In this document: positions 1 through 10,652 of the stretch, in pieces | How positions within the stretch are numbered: the first letter of the stretch is position 1 | Layout of the letters: each line of letters opens with the position of its first letter | Assembly: GCA_016795035.1 (NCBI GenBank) | Contig: JAEUIT010000013.1 | Coordinates: 1 to 64,000, forward strand | Length of the DNA stretch: 64,000 bases | Source: Phycisphaerae bacterium | GTDB taxonomy: Bacteria; Planctomycetota; Phycisphaerae; Phycisphaerales; SM1A02 | Direction of reading: 5' to 3' | Notes under the pieces: model-generated | The model's input: the letters and a program-made list of their open reading frames with translations, nothing else | Databases searched by the model: none | Told to the model about the DNA's origin: nothing | Made by a program: the position numbers and the translations under genes

Positions 1-1
1 G

Positions 2-1134
2 GAGTTGCGGCGCGCCGGCCGCCAGGCGAAGAGGAAGCCGCGGCTCAGGGCCGGCGCCGACGCGGCGAGGCCTGCGGCGGAGGACGAGAAGAAGCCGAAG
101 GAGCCGCCGAAGCCCCTCAAGCCGGCGACGATCAACATGCGCCGCTCGATGCTGAAGGGCTTCACGCGCTGGCTGCAGTTGGAGGGTCGCCTCAACCGCG
201 ACGCGCTTGCCCATCTGAAGCGGGCACGGGCGAAGTCGATCGAGGACGAGGAAGTGCGCCGCGGCATGGCCTCAGCCGAGGTCTTCACCCTTCTCGACAA
301 CGTCGGGAAGCTGCCGCCCTACCGGGGGTTCTCGGCGGCGGACCGGGAGGCGCTCTACCGGGCGGCGCTCGCGACGGCCTTCCGTCGCGGCGAGCTCGCG
401 GCGCTTCGCCCCTGCGACTTCCGGCTCGACGTGCCGGGCGTCTCGCCGCACCTGAAGCTCGCGGGCTTCGACTCGAAGGGGCAGAAGCGCCTCGGCGCGA
501 AGCGACTGAAGCAGGAGATCGTCCCCTTCTTCGTGCCTGGCCTGGCCGCGTGGCTCAAGACGAAGGACCAGACGAGCCCATGCTGGCCGGGTCTCGCGGA
601 GCTCAACACGGCGGAGATGCTGCGGCACGACCTGAAGGCGCTCGGCATCCCGATCACGAACCTCGACGGCGAGGTGCTGAAGTTCCACTCGCTGCGCCAC
701 ACGCTGGCGACGCTCCTCCTCGACTTCGGGATCTCGATCAACCGCGTGTGCGAGATCTGCCGTCACTCGTCAACGAAGGTGACGGAGCGATACCTGCACT
801 TCACGAACCGCGATCTGGTGATGGACCTCGCGCGGTTCAGGTTGGAGCGCTGCGCCGGCGCTCACAATTCGTTGCCACTTGATGACACTCCAAGACACTC
901 AGACGAGCGCGCAGAGGCCGAGTCGGCGCTGCGCGAACCCGTTGCGCCCGAAGGGCTTGGACACTCCATGACACTCACTGACACTCAAAGCCGCCGATCG
1001 GATTCGAACCGACAACCCCCTGATTACAAATCAGGAGCTCTACCGTTGAGCTACGGCGGCGCGGCCCGCGCGGGCTCCGCTCGGGCGTCGGAATCCTACC
1101 GCAACACCTCGGGCCGATACCATCGCCGCGACTG

Positions 1135-1135
<1 letters not shown>
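2..1135 (+). CDS. Tyrosine recombinase / integrase, 5' end outside the window
   Basis: Site-specific tyrosine recombinase that would cut and rejoin DNA through a tyrosine-phosphate intermediate. The frame is open to the left edge, so the N-terminal core-binding domain is cut; what remains starts near its end (LKPATINMRRSML). Catalytic residues are visible in order: Arg in FRRGEL (about base 385), HSLRH (about base 690), a second His in CRHSS, and the nucleophile Tyr in TERYLHF (about base 790). The C-terminal 50 residues read through an antisense tRNA-Thr gene, giving SDSNRQPPDYKSGALPLSYG, and the stop TGA overlaps the mnmG ATG. Several GACACTC words lie between the catalytic domain and the tRNA. 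Family is certain; whether it is an active element integrase or a host recombinase is not. Confidence 0.85.
989..1060 (-). tRNA. tRNA-Thr (anticodon TGT)
   Basis: On the minus strand the sequence folds as a full cloverleaf: acceptor GCCGCCG/CGGCGGC, D stem GCTC/GAGC with loop AACGGTA, anticodon stem CCTGA/TCAGG with loop TTTGTAA (anticodon TGT, reading ACA), a 5-base variable loop and T arm GTCGG-TTCGAAT-CCGAT. The discriminator base is T and no CCA is encoded. It lies wholly inside, and antisense to, the 3' end of the recombinase reading frame. Confidence 0.93.
1118..1123 (+). promoter_or_regulatory. Putative -10 element (TACCAT) for mnmG
   Basis: TACCAT ends 11 bases before the mnmG ATG, with no Shine-Dalgarno in between. 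It fits the TANNNT-start pattern seen at about a dozen genes here and suggests a leaderless or near-leaderless mRNA. No -35 box is evident. Confidence 0.4.
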
Positions 1136-3081
<1,946 letters not shown>

Positions 3082-4242
3082 CGAATCGGAACGCCTGCGG
3101 CAACCGCGCCTGCCACGCGGTCTCGTTGTGCTCCGCGCCGTCGTCGACCTCGACGCGCACCGCGCTCGAGGTTCCGAAGAGCGCCGCGAGCGCACGCACG
3201 CGCTCCACGTTGCGGGCGCGGGACGCGTCGTCGCCGCCTTCCTTCGTGCCCATGTCGATCCAGAGGCGCCGCGGCGACGGGCGCTTCGCCGGATCGGCCC
3301 AGCGCTTGAGAAGCGCCTCCTCGGCGCGCCAGAGGCTCGGGCTCATGGCGATCGCGTTGCCGAAGATGTCGGGCCGGCGCTCGATCGCCTCGAGCGCGAA
3401 GAGCCCGCCGAGCGAGCTCCCGGCGATCGTCGTGTGCGCGGGCCCCGGTGCGGTGCGGAATTGGCGATCGATGTCCCTCTTCACCGTGTCGACGAGCCAC
3501 GCGAGGAAGCGCTCGCCTCGGGCGTCGGCGACGCCGATCGAATACTCGCGCACGCGGTCGGGTACGTTCGGGATCGCCACGACGATCGCCGGCGGCATCG
3601 CGCCGTCCTTCGCGAGCTGTAACGCGGTCTCGTCGGCGCGCCACTCGATGCCGAGGAAGCTCGTCGAGGCGTCGAAGACGTTCTGGCCGTCGAGAAGTAG
3701 TAGACCGGATAGCGGGCGGTGGCGGCGGCGTCGTAGCCGGCGGGGAGAAGGACGAGCGCCTCGCGCGCGGGGATCGAGCCGTCGGCGCTGGCTGCAACGG
3801 GGAGCGTGCGCATGTCGCCGGTGCGCGACGGCGGCGGCGGCTCGCGCCAGCGCTCGACGCCCACGTCGACGACGACGGTCCCGTTCGGGTGATCCACGGG
3901 GAGCGCGAGCACACGGTTCGGCCGCGTCGCGCCGTCGAGCGCGACTTCGCAGCGGTCCCAGGTGCCGCGGGTGATCTTGAACTCCGCGCGCGGCGCGTCG
4001 CCCACGTCGACGCGGGCAACCCACGTCGCGCCGTCGCGTCGAAGCGGAACGCCATCGGCCTTCCACGACCCGAGCGCAGGAAGGTCGCCGGCGACGAAGA
4101 GGGTCGCATCGGCCGGCGTGTCGGCGGGCACCGTCACGCGAAACTCGACGGTCGCGGCATTCGCCGGCGCGGCGACGAGCGCCGCGGCGGCCGTCGCGAT
4201 GGCCAACGCCTTCATCCGATCGGCGGCGAAACGCATGACCGC

Positions 4243-4248
4243 AGCGTA
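4243..4248 (-). promoter_or_regulatory. Putative -10 element (TACGCT) for the esterase
   Basis: TACGCT on the minus strand, exactly six bases before the ATG at 4236, with no Shine-Dalgarno. Same spacing as at the genes starting at 7878, 34629 and 43149. Confidence 0.42.
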
Positions 4249-4306
4249 CTCAACGCTTGCCGGTATCGTTCGCTTCCTTCACGCCACCTCCTCTTTGGGC
4301 CTCCCT

Positions 4307-5821
4307 GTGTTCAAGACCATTCGCGCCGGAACCGGACCGACTCGCACCGCACGTTCGAAGGGCGTCGTCCGCGCGCTCTTCGTCACGAATGACGACCTCG
4401 ACCGCTCGCTCAAGTCGTCGCTCGAGCGGGTCGGCTCGACGAGCGGTGCGGCGGCGGGATTCCGGGGCGATGCCGGCGAGATTCGCGTCCTCGACGCGAC
4501 GACCGTGCTCGTCGGACTCGGCAAGGCGTCGGCGATCGGCCCCTTCACGGTCCGGAACGCCGCCGGTCGCCTCGTCCGCGCGCTCGACCAACTGCAGGCG
4601 CGCGAGGTCGTCGTGCTCATCGACGACGCCGCGATCTCCCCCGCCGACTCGGCGGGCGAATCCGCGCGGCACACGTTCGGGCGCAAGCTCGGCGAAGGCA
4701 TGGCCACCGCAAACTGGCGCGTGACCGGCTTCGACGGCACGGCTGCAACGCGGAAATCGGCGCAGGGCGCGCTCGTCGTCGACGCCGAACGCCGCGAGAC
4801 GCGCGAAGGCATCGCCGCCGGCCTCGCGATCGGCGAGAGCGTGAATTACGCCCGCGGCATAGGCGCGACGCCGCCGAACGTCTGCACGCCGGGCTGGATC
4901 GCGAGCGAGGCGAAGTCGCTCGCGCGGAGCACGAAGCTCAAGGTCCGCGTCATCACCTATGCGGAGGCGAAGCGCCTCGGCATGGGCGGTCTCGTCGCGG
5001 TCGGCCAAGGGTCGACGCAGAAGCCCTGCATCGCGATCCTCGAGTGGAAGCCCGCGAAGACGACGCGCGCCGCGAAGGACATCCACCTCTGCCTCGTCGG
5101 CAAGACGATCACGTACGACACCGGCGGCTACTCGCTGAAGGTGAATAACGGCATGAAGGGGATGAAGTACGACAAGTGCGGCGGCACGGCCGTCTTCGGC
5201 GCGATGCACGCGATCGCGAGCGCGAAGCTTCCGATCCGCGTCACCGCGCTTCTCCCCGCCGCGGAGAACATGGTCGCGGGCGACGCGTATCGCCCCGACG
5301 ACATCATCACGATGCACAACGGCGTCACCGTCGAAGTGACGAACACCGACGCCGAGGGCCGCCTCGTCCTCGCCGACGCGATGGCGTACGCGTGCCGCAC
5401 GATGAAGCCGACGCACCTCGTCGACATCGCCACGTTGACCGGCGGCGTCGTCACTGCGCTCGGCAGCTGGTGCGCCGGCCTGATGTGCAACGACGAGAAG
5501 TTCCGAACGCAGGTCGAGAAGGCCGGCGCCGCGTCGGGCGATCGCGTGTGGCACTTGCCGCTCTGGAATGAGCACCGCGACCACATGCGCAGCCAGCACG
5601 CGGACATCATCAACTCGAACCCGAGCCGTCTCGGCCATCCGCTCCAGGGCGGCGCCTTCCTCTCGTACTTCGTCGACGAGAAGCTGCCGTGGGCGCACGT
5701 CGACATCGCGGGCGTCGCGAGCGTGGAGAGCCCGAACGACACCTGCGCGGTCGCGGGACCGACGGGCTTCGGCGTGCGGCTCCTCTACGACCTCGCGGCC
5801 GACCTCGCCGGCACCGCGTGA
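4307..5821 (+). CDS. pepA: Cytosol (leucyl) aminopeptidase PepA, family M17
   Basis: Two-metal aminopeptidase releasing N-terminal residues from peptides. The M17 signature NTDAEGRL is at about residues 346-353, and the metal/catalytic lysine segment (VGKTITYDTGGYSLK) at about 264-278. With the GTG start at 4307 (MFKTIRAG) the protein is 504 residues, the usual length; the frame is open much further upstream, but that part has no similarity to the family and overlaps the divergent esterase start. In the metal segment the usual GITFDSGG appears as TITYDTGG, a conservative change. The gene ends two bases before the convergent rpiB stop. Confidence 0.94.
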   Translation: MFKTIRAGTGPTRTARSKGVVRALFVTNDDLDRSLKSSLERVGSTSGAAAGFRGDAGEIRVLDATTVLVGLGKASAIGPFTVRNAAGRLVRALDQLQAREVVVLIDDAAISPADSAGESARHTFGRKLGEGMATANWRVTGFDGTAATRKSAQGALVVDAERRETREGIAAGLAIGESVNYARGIGATPPNVCTPGWIASEAKSLARSTKLKVRVITYAEAKRLGMGGLVAVGQGSTQKPCIAILEWKPAKTTRAAKDIHLCLVGKTITYDTGGYSLKVNNGMKGMKYDKCGGTAVFGAMHAIASAKLPIRVTALLPAAENMVAGDAYRPDDIITMHNGVTVEVTNTDAEGRLVLADAMAYACRTMKPTHLVDIATLTGGVVTALGSWCAGLMCNDEKFRTQVEKAGAASGDRVWHLPLWNEHRDHMRSQHADIINSNPSRLGHPLQGGAFLSYFVDEKLPWAHVDIAGVASVESPNDTCAVAGPTGFGVRLLYDLAADLAGTA

Positions 5822-5822
5822 G

Positions 5823-6284
5823 TCAGCGGACGGCGGCGGGATCCTCGCCGCGCTCGATGGCCGCGATCTTGTTGAGTCGACGCTGGTGACGGCCGCCCTC
5901 GAACGCGGTCTTCGTCCAGACGTCGGCCACGCGCTTCGCGAGCGTCTGGCCGATCAGGTCCGCCGAGAGGCAAAGGACGTTCGCGTCGTTGTGGGTGCGC
6001 GAGAGCTGCGCCGAGAGTTCGTCCTGGGCCATCGCGGCGCGGATGCCCTGCACCTTGTTGGCCGCGATGCACATGCCGATGCCGGTGCCGCAGATCAGGA
6101 TGCCGCGGTCGACCTTCTGCTCGGCCACGGCGTGCGCCACGCGAAAGGCGACATCGGGATAGTCGATGCTCGTCCCCGTGCACTCGCCTAACACTTCGAC
6201 ATCGTGCCCTTCCGCGCGCAGGTGCGTGAGCAGCGCCTGGGCGACGGCGAGGCCGCGGTGGTCGGTGCCGAGAGCGATCTTCAT
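5823..6284 (-). CDS. rpiB: Ribose-5-phosphate isomerase B
   Basis: Interconverts ribose-5-phosphate and ribulose-5-phosphate in the pentose phosphate pathway. 153 residues, typical length. Visible motifs are the N-terminal GTDHRG, the catalytic cysteine in ILICGTGIGM and the phosphate-binding HNDANVLCL region. The ATG overlaps the stop of the upstream phosphatase gene (ATGA), so the two are almost certainly co-transcribed and translationally coupled. The C-terminus (GRHQRRLNKIAAIE) is the usual RpiB tail. It ends facing pepA with no room for a long terminator. Confidence 0.95.
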   Translation of the reverse strand: MKIALGTDHRGLAVAQALLTHLRAEGHDVEVLGECTGTSIDYPDVAFRVAHAVAEQKVDRGILICGTGIGMCIAANKVQGIRAAMAQDELSAQLSRTHNDANVLCLSADLIGQTLAKRVADVWTKTAFEGGRHQRRLNKIAAIERGEDPAAVR

Positions 6285-6730
6285 GACGGGAGCATCTCCT
6301 TCACGCGCGTTGGGATCAACTGGAAGAGGCGGTCCTTGACGGCCTCGTAGGCCTCCGGACCCAGGCCGATCGGGTCGGCGATGTCGCCGGTCGGGTCGAG
6401 CGGCTGGATCTTGGCGGCGGCGGCGGCATCGCTGCCGACGATCGCTCGGGCGCCGCCGACATGACCGCGGGTCATTCCGAGCACGAGGTCGGCGCGGCGG
6501 ATCATTTCGGGGCTCAGCCGCTTTGCGGTGCCGTCCGAGGACACGTTGAGCTCGTCGAGGATGGCGCGCGTGGCGTCGGCCATCGGGTCGCCGTCGTAGG
6601 CCGACGTCCCCGCCGACGCGAAGAAGAGGTCGGGCGGCAGCTTTCCGGTGCGCTGGAGATGGCGCGCGATCCCTTCCGCCATCGGGGAGCGGCACGTGTT
6701 GCCGGTACACACGAAGAGAACGGTTCGCAT
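6281..6730 (-). CDS. Low-molecular-weight protein tyrosine phosphatase
   Basis: Cytoplasmic LMW-PTP fold protein removing phosphate from tyrosine or phospho-arginine residues. The P-loop CTGNTCRS lies at residues 8-15, with Cys8 as nucleophile and Arg14 binding phosphate; the general-acid Asp is in the DP pair of the C-terminal DIADPIGLG segment. 149 residues, normal for the family. First gene of a two-gene unit with rpiB, an arrangement seen in many bacteria. It could be an arginine phosphatase of the YwlE type: the P-loop residue after Gly-Asn is Thr, which is seen in YwlE, but that alone does not settle the substrate. Confidence 0.92.
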   Translation of the reverse strand: MRTVLFVCTGNTCRSPMAEGIARHLQRTGKLPPDLFFASAGTSAYDGDPMADATRAILDELNVSSDGTAKRLSPEMIRRADLVLGMTRGHVGGARAIVGSDAAAAAKIQPLDPTGDIADPIGLGPEAYEAVKDRLFQLIPTRVKEMLPS

Positions 6731-6741
6731 CCGGATCGCGG

Positions 6742-6747
6742 ATGCTA
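6742..6747 (-). promoter_or_regulatory. Putative -10 element (TAGCAT) for the phosphatase-rpiB unit
   Basis: TAGCAT on the minus strand, 11 bases before the ATG at 6730; no Shine-Dalgarno follows it. Confidence 0.38.
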
Positions 6748-6893
6748 ACAAGCGAGGCCGCGACGCGATTCGCCCCGGATCGCGCTGCCGGCGGATGCCC
6801 GATTCGCGCCAGCCTGCAACTCGGCGCTTGTGGCACGACCGGCCGTTGCTAGAGTGACCGAGCACGCGAGGAACGTGCCCGGAGCCTCTTGAC

Positions 6894-7460
6894 GTGGAAT
6901 TCGTCGAATTCGCCGAAGCTTGGCCATCGCTAGCGCGACGAGGCATCACGGAGACGCGGGACGCCGCCGCGCCCGGCTCCCTCGCGATCGATCCGACAAA
7001 GTCGCCCACCTCGCTCGAGCTCGGGCCGGGTGCGCGCGGCGAGCGTGCGATCGACGCCACCGTCGAGCGGGCCGCCGCGGCCTTCGAGACGATCTGCCAC
7101 AAGCTGCACCTCACGCCGCTGCACGTGATCCCCTTCGGGACGTGGCGCCCGGTCTTCGACGTCGTCTCCTTCGGCCTCGCGAAGAACGCGCAGTGGCAGA
7201 AGATCGACTCGCAGGCGAGCGTCGAACTCAACACGCGCGACGCCCTCGTCTTCGAGCAGCGCAACCTGCACACGCTGCGTGACCTCGCCTCCACGCTCCT
7301 CACGGACGGCGAGTCGACGAGCGCCGGCGTGAGCGTGGTCGCGACCGGCCAGACGATGGTCGCGCACCTCGTGCCGAAGCACCCGATCCGCATCACGTTC
7401 GCGAGCCCGCAGGTCGCGGACCAGGCGCGCGATGCGGCACAGCACTTCCTGTCGGCGTGA
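6894..7460 (+). CDS. Hypothetical cytoplasmic protein
   Basis: 188 residues from a GTG start. I do not recognise the family. There is no signal peptide or membrane segment. The first 60 residues are rich in Ala, Gly and Pro and probably flexible; the rest looks like an alternating alpha/beta domain (FETICHKLHLTPLHVIPFG, VFDVVSFGLAKNAQWQKID, LRDLASTLLTDG, ending in an amphipathic helix AADQARDAAQHFL-like). Codon use matches its neighbours. It is transcribed alone, toward the convergent zinc-ribbon protein, with about 160 bases upstream holding TAGAGT at 6850 as a possible -10. Probably lineage-specific. Confidence 0.7.
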   Translation: MEFVEFAEAWPSLARRGITETRDAAAPGSLAIDPTKSPTSLELGPGARGERAIDATVERAAAAFETICHKLHLTPLHVIPFGTWRPVFDVVSFGLAKNAQWQKIDSQASVELNTRDALVFEQRNLHTLRDLASTLLTDGESTSAGVSVVATGQTMVAHLVPKHPIRITFASPQVADQARDAAQHFLSA

Positions 7461-7470
7461 ACCCTCGCGC

Positions 7471-7878
7471 TCAGGCGACGCCGCGCTGCGGGTCTTCGCG
7501 CGCGGGGATCTCGTCGTCAGGGTCGGGCTGCCACTCGTCGCCGTCGGCGGCGTACATGCGGTCGCACCGGACACAGACCATGCGGAGGCCGCGGTCGCGC
7601 TCCTTCGCCCGCGTCTCGATCGACAGCAGTTCGCCGGTGCACACGGGGCACTTCCCGCGGGCGATCTGGCGGCGGGCGAGCGCCAGCTCGATCGCCTTCA
7701 GGATGCGCCACAGGGTGACCGCGAAGACGAGCAGGAAGATCGACGCAATCAGCATCAGGAGCGGGACGATCGGGTAGACGACCGTCAGCGCGAACGCGAT
7801 GAAAAACGCGGCGATGAAAAAGCCGAGCGCGGCAAGGCCGTACACGGCGTTGATTGCTCGAACTGCCCTGTAGAGCAT
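7471..7878 (-). CDS. Small membrane protein with C-terminal zinc ribbon
   Basis: 135 residues. Two hydrophobic helices near residues 12-35 and 38-58 form a hairpin in the membrane. They are followed by a basic linker and a cytoplasmic zinc ribbon made of CPVC and CVRC about 25 residues apart, and an acidic tail (DEWQPDPDDEIP). The start at 7878 is chosen because TACGAT lies six bases upstream; an in-frame ATG 33 bases further up is the alternative. Function unknown. Similar two-helix plus zinc-ribbon designs recur at 35941 and 36972 in this window. Confidence 0.75.
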   Translation of the reverse strand: MLYRAVRAINAVYGLAALGFFIAAFFIAFALTVVYPIVPLLMLIASIFLLVFAVTLWRILKAIELALARRQIARGKCPVCTGELLSIETRAKERDRGLRMVCVRCDRMYAADGDEWQPDPDDEIPAREDPQRGVA

Positions 7879-7884
7879 GCCGCG

Positions 7885-7890
7885 ATCGTA
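7885..7890 (-). promoter_or_regulatory. Putative -10 element (TACGAT) for the zinc-ribbon protein
   Basis: TACGAT on the minus strand, six bases before the ATG at 7878; no Shine-Dalgarno. Confidence 0.42.
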
Positions 7891-7949
7891 CGGCGCGGGC
7901 TCGCCACGCATCGGAGTTCGACGGCCTTCCTGCGGAAATGCTGTCATTT

Positions 7950-7977
7950 TCGACAGGACCGCGCGGGCGAGTAGACT
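7950..7977 (+). promoter_or_regulatory. Possible dnaN promoter
   Basis: TCGACA (7950-7955), a 16-base spacer and TAGACT (7972-7977) resemble a sigma-70 promoter. It would give dnaN a leader of about 70 bases. Weak on its own. Confidence 0.33.
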
Positions 7978-8052
7978 GCTCGCCACGCGATTTGCGGGCC
8001 GCTCAACGCGCGCGGCCCAGCGTTCGGAACACCGCAACCGAAGTCCCTCACC

Positions 8053-9171
8053 ATGAAGCTCGTCTGCGATCGCATCGCCCTCTCCGACGCCCTTGCCCTC
8101 GCCAGCAGCGTCGTCCCGACGCGCACGACCGCCGCGGCGCTCTCGTGCCTCAAGTTCGTCGCCCGCGACGGACTGCTCACGATCAGCGCGACCGACACCG
8201 AGATCGGCATCAGCACGCCGGTCGCGAGCGTGTCGATCTCCGACGAGGGCGAGGCGCTCATTCCCGCCGACAAGCTCAATCAGATCGTGCGCGCGAGCGA
8301 GGACTCGACGCTCTCGATCGACGTGAACGCGAAGAACGTCGCGGTGATCAAGGGACAGGACTCGACGTTCAAGATCTTCGGCCACGAGCCGCGCGAGTTC
8401 CCCGGCGTGCAGGCCTTCCCCGCGAGCAAGATCGAGTTCGAGACGACGGCCGGCATGCTCGGTCGGCTGATCCATCGCACGCTCTTCGCGACGGCGGTCG
8501 ACAACAGCCGCTACGCGATCAACGGCGTGCTCGTCGATCGCAAGGGCAAGAAGGTGCGGCTCGTCGCGACCGACGGTCGTCGCCTCGCGGTGGCGAAGGG
8601 CGAATGCACCCGCGCTGGCGACGGCGACGCGCCGCAGTGCATCGTGCCGACGAAGGCGCTCAACGTGCTCGGCAAGCTTCTCTCCGATCCCGACGATCCC
8701 GTCGCCGTCGCGCGCCAGGACAATCTCCTCATCGTGCGCGTGGGCGAAGGCGCCGACGCCGCGACGCTCGCGACGCGCCTCGTCGAAGGCTCGTTCCCGC
8801 CCTTCGAGGACGTCATTCCGAAGGAACACGACAAGCGCGTCACGTTCGACGCCGGCGAACTCACGAGCGCGGTGCGCCGCGCCGAGATCCTCACGAACGA
8901 GGAGTCGAAGGGCATCCGCATGGCGTTCGGCGCGACGCAGCTCGTGCTGTCGAGCCGCGCCCCCGAACTCGGCGAAGCGGAGATCACGGTCGACGTCGAG
9001 AAGTACGAGGGCGAGCCGATGGAAATCGGCTTCAACCCGAAGTTCATCATGGACGTCCTGAAGGTGATCGACAGCCCGCAGGTGATCATCGAGCTGAAGG
9101 CCCCAAACAAGCCCGGCGTGATCAAGGCGGGCAACGACTTCACATATGTGGTGATGCCGGTCAGCTTGTGA
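8053..9171 (+). CDS. dnaN: DNA polymerase III beta subunit (sliding clamp)
   Basis: Ring-shaped clamp that holds the replicative polymerase on DNA. 372 residues, normal length, with the three clamp domains. Recognisable blocks are VVPTRTTAAALSCLKF, LIHRTLFATAVDNSRYAINGVL, VRLVATDGRRLAVAKG, SFPPFEDVIP, NEESKGIRM and the C-terminal YVVMPVSL (usually YVVMPMRL). Neither dnaA nor recF is adjacent, so this is not a classical dnaA-dnaN-recF origin locus. The gene contains no copy of the dispersed GTTGCAG word. The long gap downstream is full of repeats. Confidence 0.97.
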   Translation: MKLVCDRIALSDALALASSVVPTRTTAAALSCLKFVARDGLLTISATDTEIGISTPVASVSISDEGEALIPADKLNQIVRASEDSTLSIDVNAKNVAVIKGQDSTFKIFGHEPREFPGVQAFPASKIEFETTAGMLGRLIHRTLFATAVDNSRYAINGVLVDRKGKKVRLVATDGRRLAVAKGECTRAGDGDAPQCIVPTKALNVLGKLLSDPDDPVAVARQDNLLIVRVGEGADAATLATRLVEGSFPPFEDVIPKEHDKRVTFDAGELTSAVRRAEILTNEESKGIRMAFGATQLVLSSRAPELGEAEITVDVEKYEGEPMEIGFNPKFIMDVLKVIDSPQVIIELKAPNKPGVIKAGNDFTYVVMPVSL

Positions 9172-9197
9172 CGGACTTCGCGGCAACGGCCACGATC

Positions 9198-9233
9198 GGT
9201 CTGGGTCGCGGTCTGGGTCGCGGTCTGGGTCGC
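9198..9233 (+). repeat. Tandem 12-base repeat, three units
   Basis: GGTCTGGGTCGC repeated exactly three times just after the dnaN stop. It opens the 687-base gene-free stretch 9172-9858. Confidence 0.9.
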
Positions 9234-9295
9234 GACTGACTTCGGCATTGAGGCGACGCTCGGAGGCCGCCTCCACGTTGCAGCCGCGCCACGTC

Positions 9296-9425
9296 TGTCT
9301 CCGTCTCGGTCTCGGCTTTCTCGTCACTCGCAGCGTCCGAAGACGAGAAGCGAGATCAGTGGGCGGAGACTGAGACGAGGCGAGTGAGCGGAGACTAGAA
9401 GAAAGCCGAGACCGAGACAGAGACA
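9296..9425. repeat. Long imperfect inverted repeat
   Basis: A left arm at about 9296-9321, built of GTCTC/GGTCTCGGC words, is complementary to a right arm at 9400-9425 (AGAAAGCCGAGACCGAGACA). Transcribed from either side it could fold into a large hairpin. The intervening 78 bases hold no convincing gene. Confidence 0.75.
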
Positions 9426-9426
9426 G

Positions 9427-9790
9427 ATGGCGGCCGCCCCCACCACCATCGCTTCGCGATGGTCCCCCTCCCCCGAATCTTCGATTCGGGGGAGGATGCA
9501 AGAGCCCAATCCGCCCCCGCGCCTCGCGGGGGAGGTGGCATCGCGCAAGCGATGACGGAGGGGGCTGCAACAGAGAGCCGAGACAGTTAGCCGAGACAGA
9601 TGGCGGCCGCCCCCACCACCATCGCTTCGCGATGGTCCCCCTTCCCCCGTTCGGAGGACCGGGGGAGGATGCAGAACGGACTCCTCCCCCGCGCCTCGCG
9701 GGGGAGGTGGCATCGCGCAGCGATGACGGAGGGGGCTGCAACAGAGAGCCGAGACAGCTAGCCGAGACAGATGGTGGCGGCCCCCACCAC
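9427..9790. repeat. Direct repeat of about 172 bases, two copies plus a 20-base third
   Basis: Copy 1 spans 9427-9599, copy 2 9600-9770, and the beginning of a third runs 9771-9790. Each copy starts ATGGCGGCCGCCCCCACC and contains nested short palindromes (CATCGCTTCGCGATGG, CCCCCGCGCCTCGCGGGGG), then GGGGGCTGCAACAGAGAGCC. The two copies differ mostly in the middle palindrome (one centred on ATCTTCGAT, the other on GTTCGGAGGAC), as if the stem were kept while its sequence changed. No open frame is shared by both copies. A non-coding mobile or structural repeat is likely. Confidence 0.85.
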
Positions 9791-9830
9791 AAGAAAAGAA
9801 AAACGGCCGCGGCAAAGCGCCGCGGCCGTT
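9791..9830 (-). terminator. Rho-independent terminator of the redoxin unit
   Basis: A perfect 12-base stem AACGGCCGCGGC/GCCGCGGCCGTT with a 5-base loop (9802-9830). On the minus strand it is followed by the T-rich run TTTCTTTTCTT, 29 bases after the redoxin stop. Confidence 0.92.
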
Positions 9831-9858
9831 GACGTATTCACTGCGTCAGGACTTTGCG

Positions 9859-10581
9859 TTAGTCCTTGTACTTCACGCTGCAGCCGTACGCGCGGGTCTG
9901 CTCGGGGCTGACCGTCTCGCCGGCCTTGATCTGCTTGATCGCGTTGACGACGTAGTTGTTCGTGCCCTTCTTGCCCGGGTTGCCGTCGTCGATCGCGCCT
10001 TCGTAGCGGAGGACGCCGCTCGCGTCGATCACGTAGCAGTGCGGGGTGGTCTTCGCGCCGTACATGCGGCCGACCTTGCCGTCGGTGTCGAGGACCGCCG
10101 GAACGTCGAGCTTGTGCTCCTTGAGGTAGCCGGCGGTCGCGTCGAGGCTCGACTGCGAACGGGCCGACGAGTTGACCATGACGAAGACGACGTCCTTGGT
10201 GACCCCGTTCGCGTCCTTGATCATGCTGGCGACGGTGCCGTCGCTCGTGACGCGCTGGCAGGCCGGGCACTCAGGGTTGCACCACTCGAGGACGACGATC
10301 TTGCCCTTCGCGTCGGAGAGGCTCCAGTCCTTGCCGTCGGTCGTCTTGAGGGTGAAGTTCGGAGCGGCCTCGCCGATCTTGGCGGTGCCCTTCGACTTCT
10401 CGCCGTCCTTCTTCTCGCGCTTCTCTTCCTTCTTGTCCTTCTTGTCGGTCTTCGTGTCCTGCGCCGGGGCTCCCGTGCCAGGAGCTTGCGTGGCCGGGGC
10501 GTCGTCCGCGATGGCGAAGGTGCCGACGGCGAGCGTCGAGGCGAGACCGGCGAGGAGGAGCGTTGCGATCGATTTCTTCAT
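9859..10581 (-). CDS. Exported redoxin (thioredoxin-fold, AhpC/TSA-like)
   Basis: 240 residues with a Sec signal peptide (KKSIATLLLAGLASTLAVG, cleavage near AIADD). A 45-residue linker very rich in Lys, Glu and Asp precedes a thioredoxin-fold domain (APNFTLKTTDGKDWSLSD). The active site is LEWCNPECPACQR with Cys101, Cys105 and Cys108, and the cis-Pro region is KTTPHCYVID. Reduced partners are unknown. The upstream gene in the same unit, 71 bases away, carries a DsbD N-terminal-like domain, which suggests a periplasmic thiol-redox pair. The ATG at 10581 is preferred because the peptide it starts is a clean signal sequence; an ATG at 10632 lies upstream. Confidence 0.87.
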   Translation of the reverse strand: MKKSIATLLLAGLASTLAVGTFAIADDAPATQAPGTGAPAQDTKTDKKDKKEEKREKKDGEKSKGTAKIGEAAPNFTLKTTDGKDWSLSDAKGKIVVLEWCNPECPACQRVTSDGTVASMIKDANGVTKDVVFVMVNSSARSQSSLDATAGYLKEHKLDVPAVLDTDGKVGRMYGAKTTPHCYVIDASGVLRYEGAIDDGNPGKKGTNNYVVNAIKQIKAGETVSPEQTRAYGCSVKYKD

Positions 10582-10652
10582 TGGGTGATCCTGTCGAATC
10601 GTGTGGTTGCAGAACGAGCCATCGGACGACATGTCCGACGGCGAGAGGTGGT

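Noticed and set aside
9427..9790. CRISPR array or insertion sequence in the dnaN downstream gap
   Set aside because: Only two long copies with no spacer-repeat rhythm, no transposase frame and no target duplication.
8053..9858. Chromosome origin next to dnaN
   Set aside because: No dnaA, recF or gyrB adjacent and no cluster of DnaA boxes (TTATCCACA-like) seen in the gap.
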